From Diphasiastrum complanatum (Eukaryota; Streptophyta; Lycopodiopsida; Lycopodiales; Lycopodiaceae), in contig CM055093.1 of assembly GCA_029204225.1 (NCBI GenBank), positions 22,249,436 to 22,313,435 of the forward strand: a stretch of 64,000 bases of DNA. Direction: 5' to 3'. The notes below the pieces were generated by a model. That model did no database searches and had not been told where the DNA came from. It saw only the letters and a list, made by a program, of their open reading frames with translations. This document shows, one piece after another, positions 44,537 through 56,903 of the stretch. The translations under genes and the position numbers were made by a program. How positions within the stretch are numbered: the stretch's first letter is position 1; every line of letters begins with the position of its first letter.

Positions 44537-45110
44537 AGAAAGTTGTAAACACCTCTCGTCCGAAGTTCTGACCATTTTTTTAATGACTCCGACCAATTTT
44601 TGGCTCAAGGGGCCTAGAATCTCAAAACTACGTTTAGGATTTCTAATTCAGACGCACATTTCGTTGCGAGTACTGAACCGTTTGGAGTCCGATTTAGTCA
44701 TGTGGATTCATCTCGGCGTGCAGCACAGGACGGAACAAATGGTCTGAAAAATGAACTCTGTTCGGAAACATTGGACCAATTCTTGAGAATGTTGAAAAGT
44801 AGTCCATTTAGTGGCATTCCCCCGACAGAAAGAGTGTTTCCAAACAAACGGCGTCCAAATTGAGCTGCAAATGGTCCAGTGGGTTTGTGTCGAGCCCATG
44901 AATCTATGGACACCTCTCATCCGAAGCTCTGATCATCTTTTACTAAATCGGACCATTAGAATCCCAGGACTGCATTTAGGGTTTCTGGTTTGGACGCACA
45001 TTGCACTGTGAGTACTAAACCGTTTGGAGCTCGGTTTAGTCCCATGGGTTCGTCTCGGCATGTAGCACCTGATGGGATAGATGGTCTAAAAATGGACTTC
45101 GTTACAATTT
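44537..45110. repeat. Diverged direct repeat, units at 44537-44750 and 44898-45100
   Basis: Both units run from CACCTCTC(G/A)TCCGAAG through TTTAGG.TTTCT, GACGCACATT and ACTGAACCGTTTGGAG or ACTAAACCGTTTGGAG to CATGT/GGTTCGTCTCGGC. The spacing is about 360 bp. The intervening segment is not repeated. No coding content is evident. Confidence 0.65.
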
Positions 45111-46885
45111 GAGCCTATGGCCCAAGCGTGCCAATAATCGATCAACTACCCGACAGCGAGTTAGACGAAGATGTTGTTGCTAAATAGCAATGACAAATCC
45201 AAGGATTGGATCATCAACCGACACTTCCTCCAAGAAGACCAAGCCGAGTGCGCACACAACCCACAAGGTGTACTCTTGAGTCTGTCTGTCTTTTAGTGCA
45301 GGAACCGATATCTATCGAAGAGGCACTTAGCCTACCAGACTCCGATCTATGGAGAGAAGCGATGGACATAGAGTATTCCTCTCTGATCAAGAATCAGACA
45401 TGGTCACACTAGTCAAACCTCTTGCTGGTTGCAATCTTATCAATTGCAAATGGATCTTTAAGATCAGTACAATGCCAATGGAACAATTGATTGAAGGAAG
45501 GCACGACTAGTAGCATGAGGATTCTCTCAAATCCCCAACACTGACTACAATGAGACTTTAAGTCCAGTAGTCAAGCATTCATCGATCTGACATCTCCTAT
45601 CGTATGTTGCAACAGCCGACCTTGAAGTAAATTAGTTCGATGTACAGACAACTTATCTGAATGGAGTCATTGAAGAAGACATCTATATGCTACAACTCGA
45701 AGGATACATTTATAAATGTATGAAGCATCATGTCTGTAAACTCCATAAGGCACTTTATGACTTGAAGCAATCAGCAAGAGCTTGGTTCCAGAGGATCAAC
45801 AAATTTCTCATCCAACATGGTTTTGAACCAAGCACTATCGATTCTAATGTATACTTCAAGTCAGTGCAACAATCTTTTATAATTATCACCTTGTATGTTG
45901 ATGATACATTGTTTTTCAGCAACAGTACCAATTTGGTGAAGGATGCTAAATGGATGTTGTCTTCCGAATTCGACATGACCGATCTAGATGAAGCTCACTT
46001 CTGTTTGGGCATTCAAATCCACAGAGAAAGAGCAAGATGACTGATCTTTATTACTCAGCAAAGGTATCTTCACAACATTCTTATCAGATATAATCTGATT
46101 AATTGTAAACTAGCTCACTCACCAATGGATCCAGGACTGCAATTGTCAAAGGACCAATGTCCTTAGACCAAACAGGAAGAGGAGCAGATGAGAGAGTATC
46201 CTTATCGATACATACTTGGATCTCTCATGTGTCCAATGGTCTGCACAAGACCTGATATCTCTTTTGCAGTTAGCTCACTCAGCCAATTCATGTCTAATTC
46301 TTGCATTACCCATTGGAAGGCTCTCATAAGAGTCATGAGGTATGTTCAAGGTACTATGGACCAGTGCATCTGCTATGGAGAAGTCGACAACAACAATCTT
46401 CATCGACTCAGTGGATATTTCGGTAAAACCTTGGGAGGAGATGCAGATATTTGTAAATCCACATCTGGATTTACATTCTTCCTCAATGACTGTCCTATTT
46501 CCTAGAATAGTCGTAAGCAAACCTCTATTGCTCTTTCATCCATAGAAGCAGAGTATATTGTTGCTTCTCAATCTAATAAAAAAAAAATCGGGTTGAAAAA
46601 TTTACTGTTAGACATTAGTTTGAATCAGTACACCGAAAGTTATATTTTGTGATAATCAAAGTGCCATTGCCTTATCGGCCAACCCTAGATTTCACTCTAG
46701 GAGTAAGCACATTGAGATTCGATATCACTATGTCAGGGGCAGAGAGATAAGCTTAACATACTGCCGAACAAAGGACATGGTTGTAGATGTATTTACAAAG
46801 GCATTGAGTATTAATGCACACAACAGATTTTGTGCATTGCTTAGTCTGAAGATCAAGGCATTCACGGATCCAGATTAAGGGGGGG
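45111..46885 (+). pseudogene. Copia-3 RT and RNase H
   Basis: In order: PISIEEALSLPDSDLWREAM (45290-45370), LSNCKWIFKI-like, ESVIEEDIYM-like, VCKLHKALYDLKQSARAWFQ, LYVDDTLFFSNST (YVDD site, about 45895), DLDEAHFCLGIQIHRE, YRYILGSLMCPMVCTRPDIS and SGYFGKTLGGDADICKSTSG (RNase H), then HIEIRYHYVR-like near 46715. Several stops and shifts are present. Gag, protease and integrase are missing, and it ends at a polypurine tract and LTR. Confidence 0.85.
46876..46885 (+). promoter_or_regulatory. Copia-3 polypurine tract
   Basis: AAGGGGGGG directly before TGTTGGATTT, the LTR start. Confidence 0.85.
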
Positions 46886-47300
46886 TGTTGGATTTATCTC
46901 CTCTACTCTCTTAAATCCCATGTTAATCTGTTTCCATTCATATTGCTGCATTACTACTCGTATTGTCGCACAATCTACAGAAATACAAGGAAAGTCGATG
47001 ATAATGTTCCTTCGACTTTCTTGATGTTTTTTTGCCCAATCTTCTTGCCCGACATTCCCGACTTATTGGCTTGCCCAAAGTCTTTGACGATTGTTGAAGG
47101 TCACTATTTAGAATGGAGCTCTTGAAAAGAAGCGAGATCGACTTCGTCAAAGTCCACGTCATCAACATCAAAGTCATCGACATCGAATTCATCGACATCC
47201 CCTGACATCAAACTCCATAGACATCGAAGTCATCGACATCAACATCTTCTCAAGGCAAGCCACACAATCTCGACGTCATCGACAAATTGACAAACTTCGA
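46886..47300 (+). repeat. Copia-3 3' LTR start (outer edge uncertain)
   Basis: Begins TGTTGGATTTATC after the polypurine tract. It contains ACGTCATC and CATCGACATCGA words repeated many times at 47125-47290. The end was not located. Confidence 0.55.
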
Positions 47301-48267
47301 TGTCATAGCCTCCTCACACTCACTTCCTATACTATGAAAACTAACTTGACAATGACATCATCCACCTACGATCTCCTCCAGATGGCACAACAACTTCATG
47401 CCATCTCTTGTACCTTTCATCTGCACAAATGTAAATTGTATATAGCTGATCAAATGTAATATACAAAACGCGATAAGCCAATTATTGATACACTCAAGCA
47501 CACATTTGACGATGAGACGCCAGGTTATCAGAGACAAACATTATAGATGCCTATGTGCATCGATTATTTCTTTCTTTTTCAAACAGATTGTCAATATAAC
47601 TAGATAGCTATTACATATTGTAGTTAGCTTTGTGAGCACGTGGTTTCACCCACAATTGTCTTGTGCTCACCTACATTATCTAACTTGTATTTCATTATAC
47701 TTAATCTGAATAAATTACTGTCTGGTTTTGCATTCAGATTTTATGTCAGTATTGCATGCTTTCCACTTTCTGTCTGACTTTCTGATTGCCTTGTCTGATT
47801 GTCTACTCATTTCTACAACCACCATGCAATCCAGCTCTAACTTATTCTTGTGTCCACCTACTATTACCAGTAGTGCACGCACCGAGGGAACTCGTCGAAC
47901 CCTGCCTTTCGAGCAGTAGTAGGATCGTCCTGATTCGATTTGTTCGACACGTCTGACTTCTGTCGTCGTCATTCCCCAGCAAATTTCACCCTAGGTCACA
48001 AGCTTCTATGTAAATCTGAAAAAAAAATCTATTGGATCAATAGTTCCATTATATTTGGGTATATCTAATCAAGGTGTTCATTGATTATAACACAAGGTGG
48101 TGGTAAATCATATTCTTGATCTTCTTGATCCATCTCTAGAGGTTGGAAATTTTTAGATGGAAGGTCTTCAGCTAAAAATTCCTTGTCATCAATAGAGTAG
48201 TGACTAATAGATGTCTCATTGGAAATGGATTCTACGGGTTCATGAAGTCCCAAAGTCTTTAGTTGTT
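47301..48267. other. Unassigned region
   Basis: It may include the rest of the copia-3 LTR. A 76-codon minus-strand frame at 48065-48295 (MNTSIPLSNQQLKTLG, acidic, Pro-rich end) has no recognised family. A plus-strand frame at 47728-47919 is equally unassigned. Confidence 0.35.
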
Positions 48268-49943
48268 GGTTAGACAAAGGTATAGAAGTATTCAAGCATT
48301 TCTTGCTTGCATGGATAGTTCAAAGTGATAACTATGCGTACCAATTAATTCCCTGTGAAGCATGTATCTTTCATTAGCTTGTAAACGATGCACTTTTTAA
48401 AGGTACTCATTTTTATGTACCAAATATTAGATAATCTATATCAACATGATTTGCATGTTGATAATTTGTGTGATGCATTTGAAAGGCAACTACTCATGTG
48501 AGCATTTCCACCAATAGTCTACCAGACAATATATCACATGCCCCATATTACAAAAGAAGGTTGTTCACTCTCGTTTTTGAGCATATTCAAAGGAATAGAG
48601 ACATACTTATGCCTTCTAAAAACATGTTGGAAAAACTTCATTACCAAATGACTCTTTTACAACAATATATATTAGAAAGTGCTCAATCCACTATATGTTC
48701 CACATGACATAAACATCGAATCTTAGATGTGTCATCTATTGCAAAGGCAAAAGAGATATGAAAAGAACATATTACACACAATGCTAATTTTGCATGTGAG
48801 AGACCTCTGAAAGAAAAGGGATTCACAACTACAAAGAAGAAAGGACAATATCGAGCTCCAAACATCAAGGACGTCTATCATGTGGAAAATTATTGGGGTG
48901 TTTAAATGAATGATATGTAATGTGGAAAAGCCACCATTTATAAGCTTGTCTACTTCAGAAGAGAGTTCGATGCAATTGTTGCTCATGTGATTGTCAAAGC
49001 ATATGAATGCACCATGATTGGACATAGTGTACACGAGATTGGAGACACAGATTACATATTTTGGTATTCAACAACTTTACGTTTCTCTTTTATGCTAAAT
49101 ATTACACACAAAAATGAAAAACAAGGGAGTATTTCATTGTGTCTTCCATCAAACCTCTTCTTACAAGAATTCATATATTTTCTTCAAGGATTCAAACTAC
49201 TAATGTTTTAAAACAAAATATGTTAAGATTAGAATGAGAAAAGTATATGGTTCCAAGTTGTGTACCATCTCTACTAGAAGAGTACGATATTTTCTTCTTG
49301 CAAAATATAAAGAGAACACAAGATGACGTTCTTGAGTTCCAACATGCACTGCTAAGAGAAGTGGATGCTGAAAATAAGCATGTATGACTAGCTATGTTTA
49401 AGTTTGATCCAAGAAAAAGATGTCGATGAAAAGTAGAACTTAAAAAAAATTTGTGGAGGCATTATAGTTCTTGCATCACCACTCTTTGAAATTGGAGAGT
49501 AATTGATGTGTAGCCTCTATTATGAATCGTTTTCGTCAATTTTCAATGACATCTTCTCAATAGCACTATATAAGATCAAAGTCAAGTCTACTTAGTTTTT
49601 GAGAAGTGATTGGTCCAAAGTATTATGACCAAAGTGTAATAGAATTATGTTGGAAATACCTTTGTTTCAAGTTCGTTTGAAGTTCAAAGTTCATTGTTCT
49701 CCTATTGTGCAAAACTTGCACTTCAATGAGAAGTTTTGTCATTCTTCTTTTAATATTCGAAATTGAATTCTTTCAACTAAAATGGTAGCACGATAGGGTG
49801 GAACATTATGTCCATGTGAAAGTTTGAATTCCCTAATATTGGTGAAGTTCCAAAACTACAAAATTTATTACCTAGTGACTTACTTGTAACAAATTTCAAA
49901 ATTTTGTTTTTCATAAGTACACAACATTGTCTTATTCTAATCT

Positions 49944-49989
<46 letters not shown>

Positions 49990-50633
49990 AAATGACAAAG
50001 TTTATTGTCTAACTTGTTCTTGTGGATTGGTGTTTAGACTTGTGAACTTGTGAACTATTGACCTCTAAACTATGACTCAAAACTTGTTGGCTCAAGGGAG
50101 GGTATTGAAATTATGATCCAAACATCCATAATTGAGAGCATCAAGGTATCGTAGCATATGGAAACATATTTCTATATTATAACTGATCCTAAGTTTCTTA
50201 ATACTCTAGCAATTTCTCCCTTGCAAGATTTCAAAATAGTCATCCATTTAGCCTTACATTCAAAACCACGCATGCATGTATGCGATCACATTAAGAGCTA
50301 AGCATTAAGTTCTAAGTTTCAACAAGTAAATAGATATTGCACTTGGAGAGTATAACCACGTTGAGATCACATTTGATAACTTCAAACCATGACAATATTG
50401 TACACTAAATAAATAAGTTACATTGGAAAGTTACTTAATTGTTGAATTTCCAAAATAGCAAAATAATTCTAATGTCCTTTGAGCTAGTTTTAGGAGGTTT
50501 GAGATGTCTAATTGATGAATTCACTAATAGCACAAGTCTTCTAGCCACAACATCCAGTGAGGCACTACAAACCAGATGAACAGAGGGGAGGGAAGCACCA
50601 TCATAGTGAATACTGAAAAATATCTATGCAAGC
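48268..50633. repeat. Unidentified repeat, copy A
   Basis: About 2.37 kb matching copy B (51381-53671) from GGTTAGACAAAGG to AAAAATAT. It contains a 39-bp TA tract (49948-49988) that is only a few units long in copy B. Short shared frames exist (YYKRRLFTLVFEHI, 48498-48707) but both copies are full of stops. A possible CLTCSCELVFR word near the end of B recalls a SWIM zinc finger of MULE/FAR1 proteins, which is too weak to assign. Confidence 0.7.
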
Positions 50634-51380
50634 AAGTGGAGGTCCTTTTCCCTATGCTCACTTGAGTGCAGGTGTTGGAGGACTCAAGCAACGCACAATA
50701 CAATAGTTTGTGTGAACACACCAGAAGAGTGCATTGTCGCATAAGAAAATGGGCCCAAAGAATCACCTACATATAAGCTCATATGAGACAACATTTCCTT
50801 GTCCCCTTGGACCAACCCTTTTGGGAGTCAAGGAGAAAGGTGGGTGGCTAGTCAAGGGGAAAGGCGGGTGGCTAGTGATGGGGATGTGATCCCACGCGTG
50901 ACTACTAAGTATGCATTATGTATGGTGTCATCTAGTGGCCCTAAATCATGTTGCATTTCATTGCTGAAAAACTTTGACACCTAATTGATGAGTGTATAGG
51001 TTTTTATCATGACCAAAAAATAAATGACCTAAACAGTTTTTCTCTTTAGACACTTTATGATTAAGCCACACCAAATTCAACTTCCTAGGCCAATTCTTTT
51101 GCACAGCCAACTTTGTGCTTTCTAATCTGACTTAATAAATTTCTAAATCTAAGATACAAAACAACCATTTTCAATAAGTATGTCTTATGCTAGTTTGTTC
51201 TCAAGTTGGGATTATATTCCTAGAATCCTATTATTGGGCTTATTTTCTACGATTCACTATTGGGTTTTCTGATCATGTTATAGCTGCATTGGAATCAAAT
51301 TCTTGCTCTAAGAATTTGGTAACATGGACTTTTGTTATTAACCTTGTTCGATTTTTATTGCTATAATCATAATAATTGGT
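50634..51380. other. Spacer between repeat copies
   Basis: Not shared by the two copies. It includes a near-duplicate GGAGAAAGGTGGGTGGCTAG / GGGAAAGGCGGGTGGCTAG at 50829-50873. No gene is seen. Confidence 0.45.
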
Positions 51381-53671
51381 GGTTAGACAAAGGTATAGAA
51401 GTATTCAAGCATTTCTTGCTTGCATGTAGTTCAAAGTGATAACTATGCATACCAATGAATTCCCTTTGAGGCATGTATCTTTCATTAACTTGTAAATGAT
51501 GCACTTTTGAAAGGTACTCATTTTTACATACCAAATATTAGATAATGTATATCAACATGATTTGCATGTTGATTTTTTGTGTGATGCATTTGAATGCAAG
51601 GCAACTAATCATGTGAACATTTCCACCAATAGTCTAACAGACAATATATCACATGCCCCATATTACAAAAGAAGGTTGTTCACTCTCGTTTTTGAGCATA
51701 TTCCAAGGAATAGAGACATACTTATGCCTTCTAAAAACATGTTGGAAAAACTTCATTACCAAATGACTCTTCTACAAGAATATACATTAGAAAGTGCTAA
51801 ATACAATATATGTTCCACATGACATGAACATCGAATCTTAGATGTGTCATCTATTGCAAAGGCAAAAGATATATGAAAATAACATATTACACACAATGCT
51901 AATTTTGCATGTGAGAGACCTCTGCAAGAAAAGGAATTCACAACTACAAAGAAGAAAGGACAATATCGAGCTCTAAACATCAAGGAAGTCTATCATGTGG
52001 AAAATGATTGGGGTGTTTAAATGAATGATATGTAATGTGGAAAAGCCACCATTTATAAGTCCATCTACTTTAGAAGAGAGTTCGATGCAATTGTTGCTCA
52101 TGTGATTGTCAAAGCATATGAATGCACCACGATTGGACCTGGTGTACACGAGATTGGAAGACACGGATTACATATTTTGGTATTCAACGACTTTACGTTT
52201 CTCTTTAATGCTAAATATTACAAACAAAAATGAAAAAAAAAAGGGAGTATTTGATTGAGTCTTTGGGAATGAGCATTCTAGTTAAAATCCCTCTCTTTTC
52301 TAACTGAAATTCCATAAGTGCAACAAACAGAGAAGTGGATGCTGAAAATAAGCATGTATGCCTATCTATGTTAAAGTGTGATCCAAGACAAAGATGTCGA
52401 TGAGAAGTAGAACTTGAAAAAATTTTGTGGAGGCATTATAGTTCTTGCATCACCACTCTTTGAAATTGGAGAGTAATTGATGTGTAGCCTCTATCATGAA
52501 TTGTTTTTGCAAATATTCAATGGCATCTTCTCAATAGCACTATATAAGATCAAAGTCAATTCTACTTAGTTTTTGAAAAGTGATTGGTCCAAAGTATCAT
52601 GACCAAAGTGTAATAAAATTATGTTGGAAATACCTTTGTTTTAAGTTAGTTTGAAGTTCAAAGTTCATTGTTCTCCTATTGTGCAAAACTTGCACTTCAA
52701 TGAGAAGTTTTGTAATTCTTCTTTTAATATTCGAAATCAAATTTTTTCAACTAAAATGGCAGCATGATAGGGTGGAACATCATGTCCATGTGGAAGTTTG
52801 ACTTCCATAATTTTGGTGAAGTTCCAAAACTTCAAAAATTATTATCTAATGACTTACTTGTAAAAGATTTCAAAATTTTGTTTTTCATAAGAAGTACACA
52901 ACATTGTCTTATTCTAATCTATTGTATATATATACAAAATGACAAAATTTATTGTCTAACTTGTTCTTGTGAACTGGTGTTTAGAAATGATGTAAGAGTT
53001 AAAAAGCAGAGTCTAAACTGAATTGTAGGCCCACGTATGACAAAAATATCAATAATTATGATTTAATACCATGACGACTCCTCTCCTATTGACCTCTAAA
53101 CTGTGACTCAAAACTTGTCAAGGGAGGGTATTGAAATTATGATCCAAACATCCATAATTGAGAGCATCAAGGTATCGTAGCATATGGCAACATATTTCTA
53201 TATTATAACCGGTCCTAAGTTTCTTAATACTCTAGCAATTTCTCCCTTGCAAGATTTCAAAAAAGTCACCCATTTAGCCTTACATTCAACACCACGCATG
53301 CATGTATGCAATCACATTTAAACCGAAGCATTAAGTTCTAAGTTTCAACAAGTAAGTAGATATTGCACTTGGAGAGTATAACCACGTTGAGATCACATTT
53401 AATAACTGCAAACCATGATAATATTACACTAAATAATTAAGTTACATTGGAAAGTTACTTAATTGTTGAATTTCCAAAGTAGCCTTAATTGTTGAATTTC
53501 CAAAATAGCAAAATAATTATAATATCCTTTGAGCTAGTTTTAGGAGGTTTGAGATGTCTAATTGATGAATTCAATAATACCACAAGTCTTCTAGCCGCAA
53601 CATCCATCGAAGCACTGCAAACCAGATTGACAGGGAAGGAAAACACCATCACAGTAAATACCTAAAAATAT
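51381..53671. repeat. Unidentified repeat, copy B
   Basis: Same orientation as copy A with scattered substitutions, a different segment at about 52250-52330 and an extra segment at about 52985-53090. The longest frame shared with A is at 51562-51822. Confidence 0.7.
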
Positions 53672-53952
53672 GAAATCCATATGTTAGTCACACACAATGA
53701 ATAATAATCATGAGCTAAAAGGTAATACCTCATAACAAGAAATGAGATTCTAAGTAGTTTATGCTTTGCTTTGGGAGTTGCATGAAGCTAACATGAATCA
53801 TAAGACCTGTAATCAATATGACTTACATATTGAACCTTTCATGATAGTGAAAATGTCATGTAGTTGCCACAAGTGCAAAGTTGTTGCCAATTGGAAGTGA
53901 ATTGTTATGATCATGAGGGAAAGAGCCATGGCCAGGATTTTGTTGTGTGATT
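53672..53952. other. Unassigned stretch between repeat copies B and C
   Basis: A/T-rich sequence. A 113-codon minus-strand frame overlaps it but extends into repeat C and has no domain. Confidence 0.35.
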
Positions 53953-54203
53953 TCCAACATGCACTACCGAGAGAAGTGAATGTTGAAAATAAGCATGTAT
54001 GACTGGCTATGTTAAAAATTGATCCAAGACAAAGATGTCGATGAAAAATAGAACTTGAAAAAAAATTGTGGAGGATTATAGTTGTTGCATCGCCACTTTT
54101 TTTAAATTGGATAATAATTGATGTGTAGCCTCTATTATGAATTGTTTCTGTCAATTTTCAATGACATCTTATCAATAGCACTATATAAGATCAAAGTCAA
54201 TTC
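53953..54203. repeat. Partial third copy (C) of the unidentified repeat
   Basis: Matches copy A from about 49337 (TTCCAACATGCACT) to about 49580 (ATCAAAGTCAA). The following TTCAAACTACT.ATGTTTTA resembles A at 49190, so the fragment is rearranged. Confidence 0.65.
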
Positions 54204-54279
54204 TGGTGAAGGCATTGTAAGATTGATGTTCTAGCATGATCGATTCAAACTACTTATGTTTTACATGTAACAAAACTCT

Positions 54280-54900
54280 CTATAAAAGATGCAGCTATGA
54301 AAGACAGGGAGATTGACCTTACTAGAAGGATAGTCGAGATCAAGGACCATGGATTGTCTAGACATGTTCATAATAGATGCATGATTCAAGTGTCCTAAGC
54401 GATGATATCATAGTAATGCTTTATTGACTAGAACAGAGGTTTTCAAGGCTTGACTAGACTCAGAATAGCAATGTGCCAATCTATATAAGTAACATTGCCT
54501 CTTGATGAGTACAAGGATCTTATTACTCCTATAAACTATTTTGCATTGATCAGATTCAAATTCTACCTTATAACCTAAATCTGTAATTCTACTCACTGAT
54601 AACATATTTGTAGAGAGTTTAGGAACATATAAGATTTTTGATAGTAATTTGAATTGATTATGCTGGAATCACAATCTTACCATACCTTCACCTTCAATAG
54701 TGTGAGTACTATTGTCACCAAGATGAACAAATTTCTTCATGCTGTAACGAGTGTAGGAGTGAAGATCTCACGTTGATTGGTCATATGTTGAGTTGCTCCA
54801 GAATCCAGAAACCATGAATCATCAAAAAATGCACTTTGATCTTTGACCATGAATGCATCTTCATCCACTTCGACCTGGGGAGATGATGAAATTGTGTTTG
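54280..54900 (-). pseudogene. Copia-2 family fragment with protease site
   Basis: Homologous to about 40650-41250. Minus-strand frames read DSGATQHMTNQREIF (protease active site intact), VDEDAFMVKDQSAF and MLSVSRITDLGYKVEF (GAG-pre-integrase). It ends exactly where the gypsy-2 LTR begins, so gypsy-2 probably inserted in or next to it. Confidence 0.8.
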
Positions 54901-55306
54901 TGTTGTGGGTATTTCCTATACATAAATAAACAAGTGGGTCCCACCACTTAAAATATTGTTGGCCAAGCCTTACATAGTGGGCCCCACCACAATACATTGT
55001 ACAGTTAGATAATAAGTGTGAGGGCACTGGCATCCTGCATGTGTAAGCCCAACCCAATGAGCACGCAAAATGGTTAGGTAGAACTTGAATAAAAGACTTG
55101 GGGCCTTAGTAGAATAAATTAATTAAAAAGCCCAAAGTCAAGTTCATAAGGTTATAAGTTAAAAGGGAATCCCTCAAACTCACATGAATCATTTGAGTTT
55201 GGCCCTTTTCCTAATGAACCATTAGATTGAAGTTCAATTAGTTTGAAGGGCTAGGATGCCATTGTAAATAGGCCAATGAGAGCCAAGATGGCCCTCCCTC
55301 CTCAAC

Positions 55307-55315
55307 TATATAAGG
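55307..55315 (+). promoter_or_regulatory. Gypsy-2 LTR TATA box
   Basis: TATATAAGG, with CCAAT about 34 bp upstream. Initiation would fall near 55338, just before the CT tract. Confidence 0.7.
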
Positions 55316-55356
55316 AGGTCATTTTCCATTGTACACATCTTCATTTCTTCTTAAAA

Positions 55357-55497
<141 letters not shown>

Positions 55498-55652
55498 AGT
55501 GACCGAATAGTTTGGGGAAGGTGCTCGAGCCTCCCAAACCTCTCGCTATTTGGGCTTTCTTTCTCTCTCTTCTTCCTCTTTGTGCTATGTAGGTTGAGGC
55601 GGGGTTGACGCTCCCAACGATGGACCCCTATGCTAGATCTTCGACCCTACAG

Positions 55653-55670
55653 TGGCGCCGTTGCCGGGGA
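55653..55670 (+). promoter_or_regulatory. Gypsy-2 primer binding site
   Basis: TGGCGCCGTTGCCGGGGA, full complement to the 3' end of plant tRNA-Asp, one base after the LTR. This primer is known from Athila/Tat-type plant gypsy elements. Confidence 0.9.
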
Positions 55671-56903
55671 TAGGTTTCCACTAACTAGTTTAGCTACATT
55701 TTAGCTATTTTCTTGCTTTTTAGAGTAGTTTGAGGTAGATTTTTGGGAGTTGAGTTAATTTTCTGTTTTTTTTTTTGTGTTTGGACTGTTTCCAGCTAGC
55801 GGAGGAGGTGTGAGAGGGTAGATGAGGCCCTGAACAGCATCTAAGATCTTGAAACCCAAACCAACCAGCCAAAAAACCCAAAAAAGCACACCAACCTGCA
55901 TTTTTGGAGGGAAAAAGAGCCTAAAATCTCATCAAATTTTTATATCTCTAGAACCAGTGTGACTTAACCCTTGTATGACTAGGCAACAGCTCCAGGGTAC
56001 TGACCCAAACCTGCATAGAAGCCTGCGAGAGTTAGTTCCAAGCAGATTGTAAAAATTAGAGAAAAATCATAAAAAATTCAAAAAACCCTTGAAAAAATCC
56101 AAAAAAAATTATATCTTTATAAGAACTCTCGCAGAGCCCTTTGAAGTTCCATCTCAGTGAGATCAGGACACAGAGAAGCTTGCGAGAGTTAGTTTGATGT
56201 CTAAGTGCCTTTGCGAGAGTTCCCAGTGAAAAAAAGACGGGAAAGTACTAGTGAACCCTCGTAGACACCAAAATTTTCAGTTCCAGTGGGCAAGAACTAT
56301 TGCAGAGGATTTTGAAGTTCCATCTCAGTGAGACCAGGACACAGAAGAGCTTGCGAGAGTTAGTTTGATTACAGTGATCAGAAAATTGGGTTTAAGTGCT
56401 AAAAAATCACTAAAAAATGAAGATCCAGCAAATTCTTCCAGTAAAAACTCTCGTAGACCCTCTCAATCGATTCAGAATGTTCATTTCCATTAGTGATAAA
56501 GCCTGTGAGAGTTAGTTTTGAGATTTGGTGAAGATCAAGCCAAAAAAGTGGTTTGAAACCCTCGCCGACAGTGAAATTTTCACTTCTTGCGAGAGTTAAC
56601 TCTCGCAGACAATTTTATAGTGAGATCTGACCTAGATCCAGCTACTGTGAGCCTTGCGAGAGTTACTTCCCAAAGATCTAAGAGATATCAGGTTTTTTAT
56701 CTGCAAAAACAACTAAAGAACCCTCACACAGCCAAGTCTCACACAAGAGAACCCTCGCAGACCAGATCAGTGGAAAGATCTGCATCGGATCCAACTATTG
56801 TCAAAATCTCAGGTCAATCAGTGCAAGGAGCAAAAAGTTATCAAGGAAAAACCACCGTAAAAGGTCTAAAATTCACTTCCAGCCGATCAGATCGATCAGA
56901 TCC
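55671..56903 (+). other. Gypsy-2 leader with GCGAGAGTT / AACTCTCGC motif array
   Basis: GCGAGAGTT occurs exactly at 56025, 56182, 56213, 56353, 56589 and 56656. Its complement AACTCTCGC occurs at 56124 and 56598, with about six close variants. TGCGAGAGTTAACTCTCGCA (56588-56607) is a perfect 20-bp palindrome. A longer direct repeat ending in the motif lies at about 56139-56195 and 56311-56370. A 106-codon frame at 56587-56907 is unassigned. Confidence 0.7.

Noticed and set aside
44000-44608. Cys/Val- and His/Thr-repeat proteins on both strands
   Set aside because: Direct translation of the GT microsatellite.
55671-56903. CRISPR-like array in the gypsy-2 leader
   Set aside because: The repeated word is 9 bp, occurs in both orientations at irregular spacing, and the DNA is a plant retroelement.
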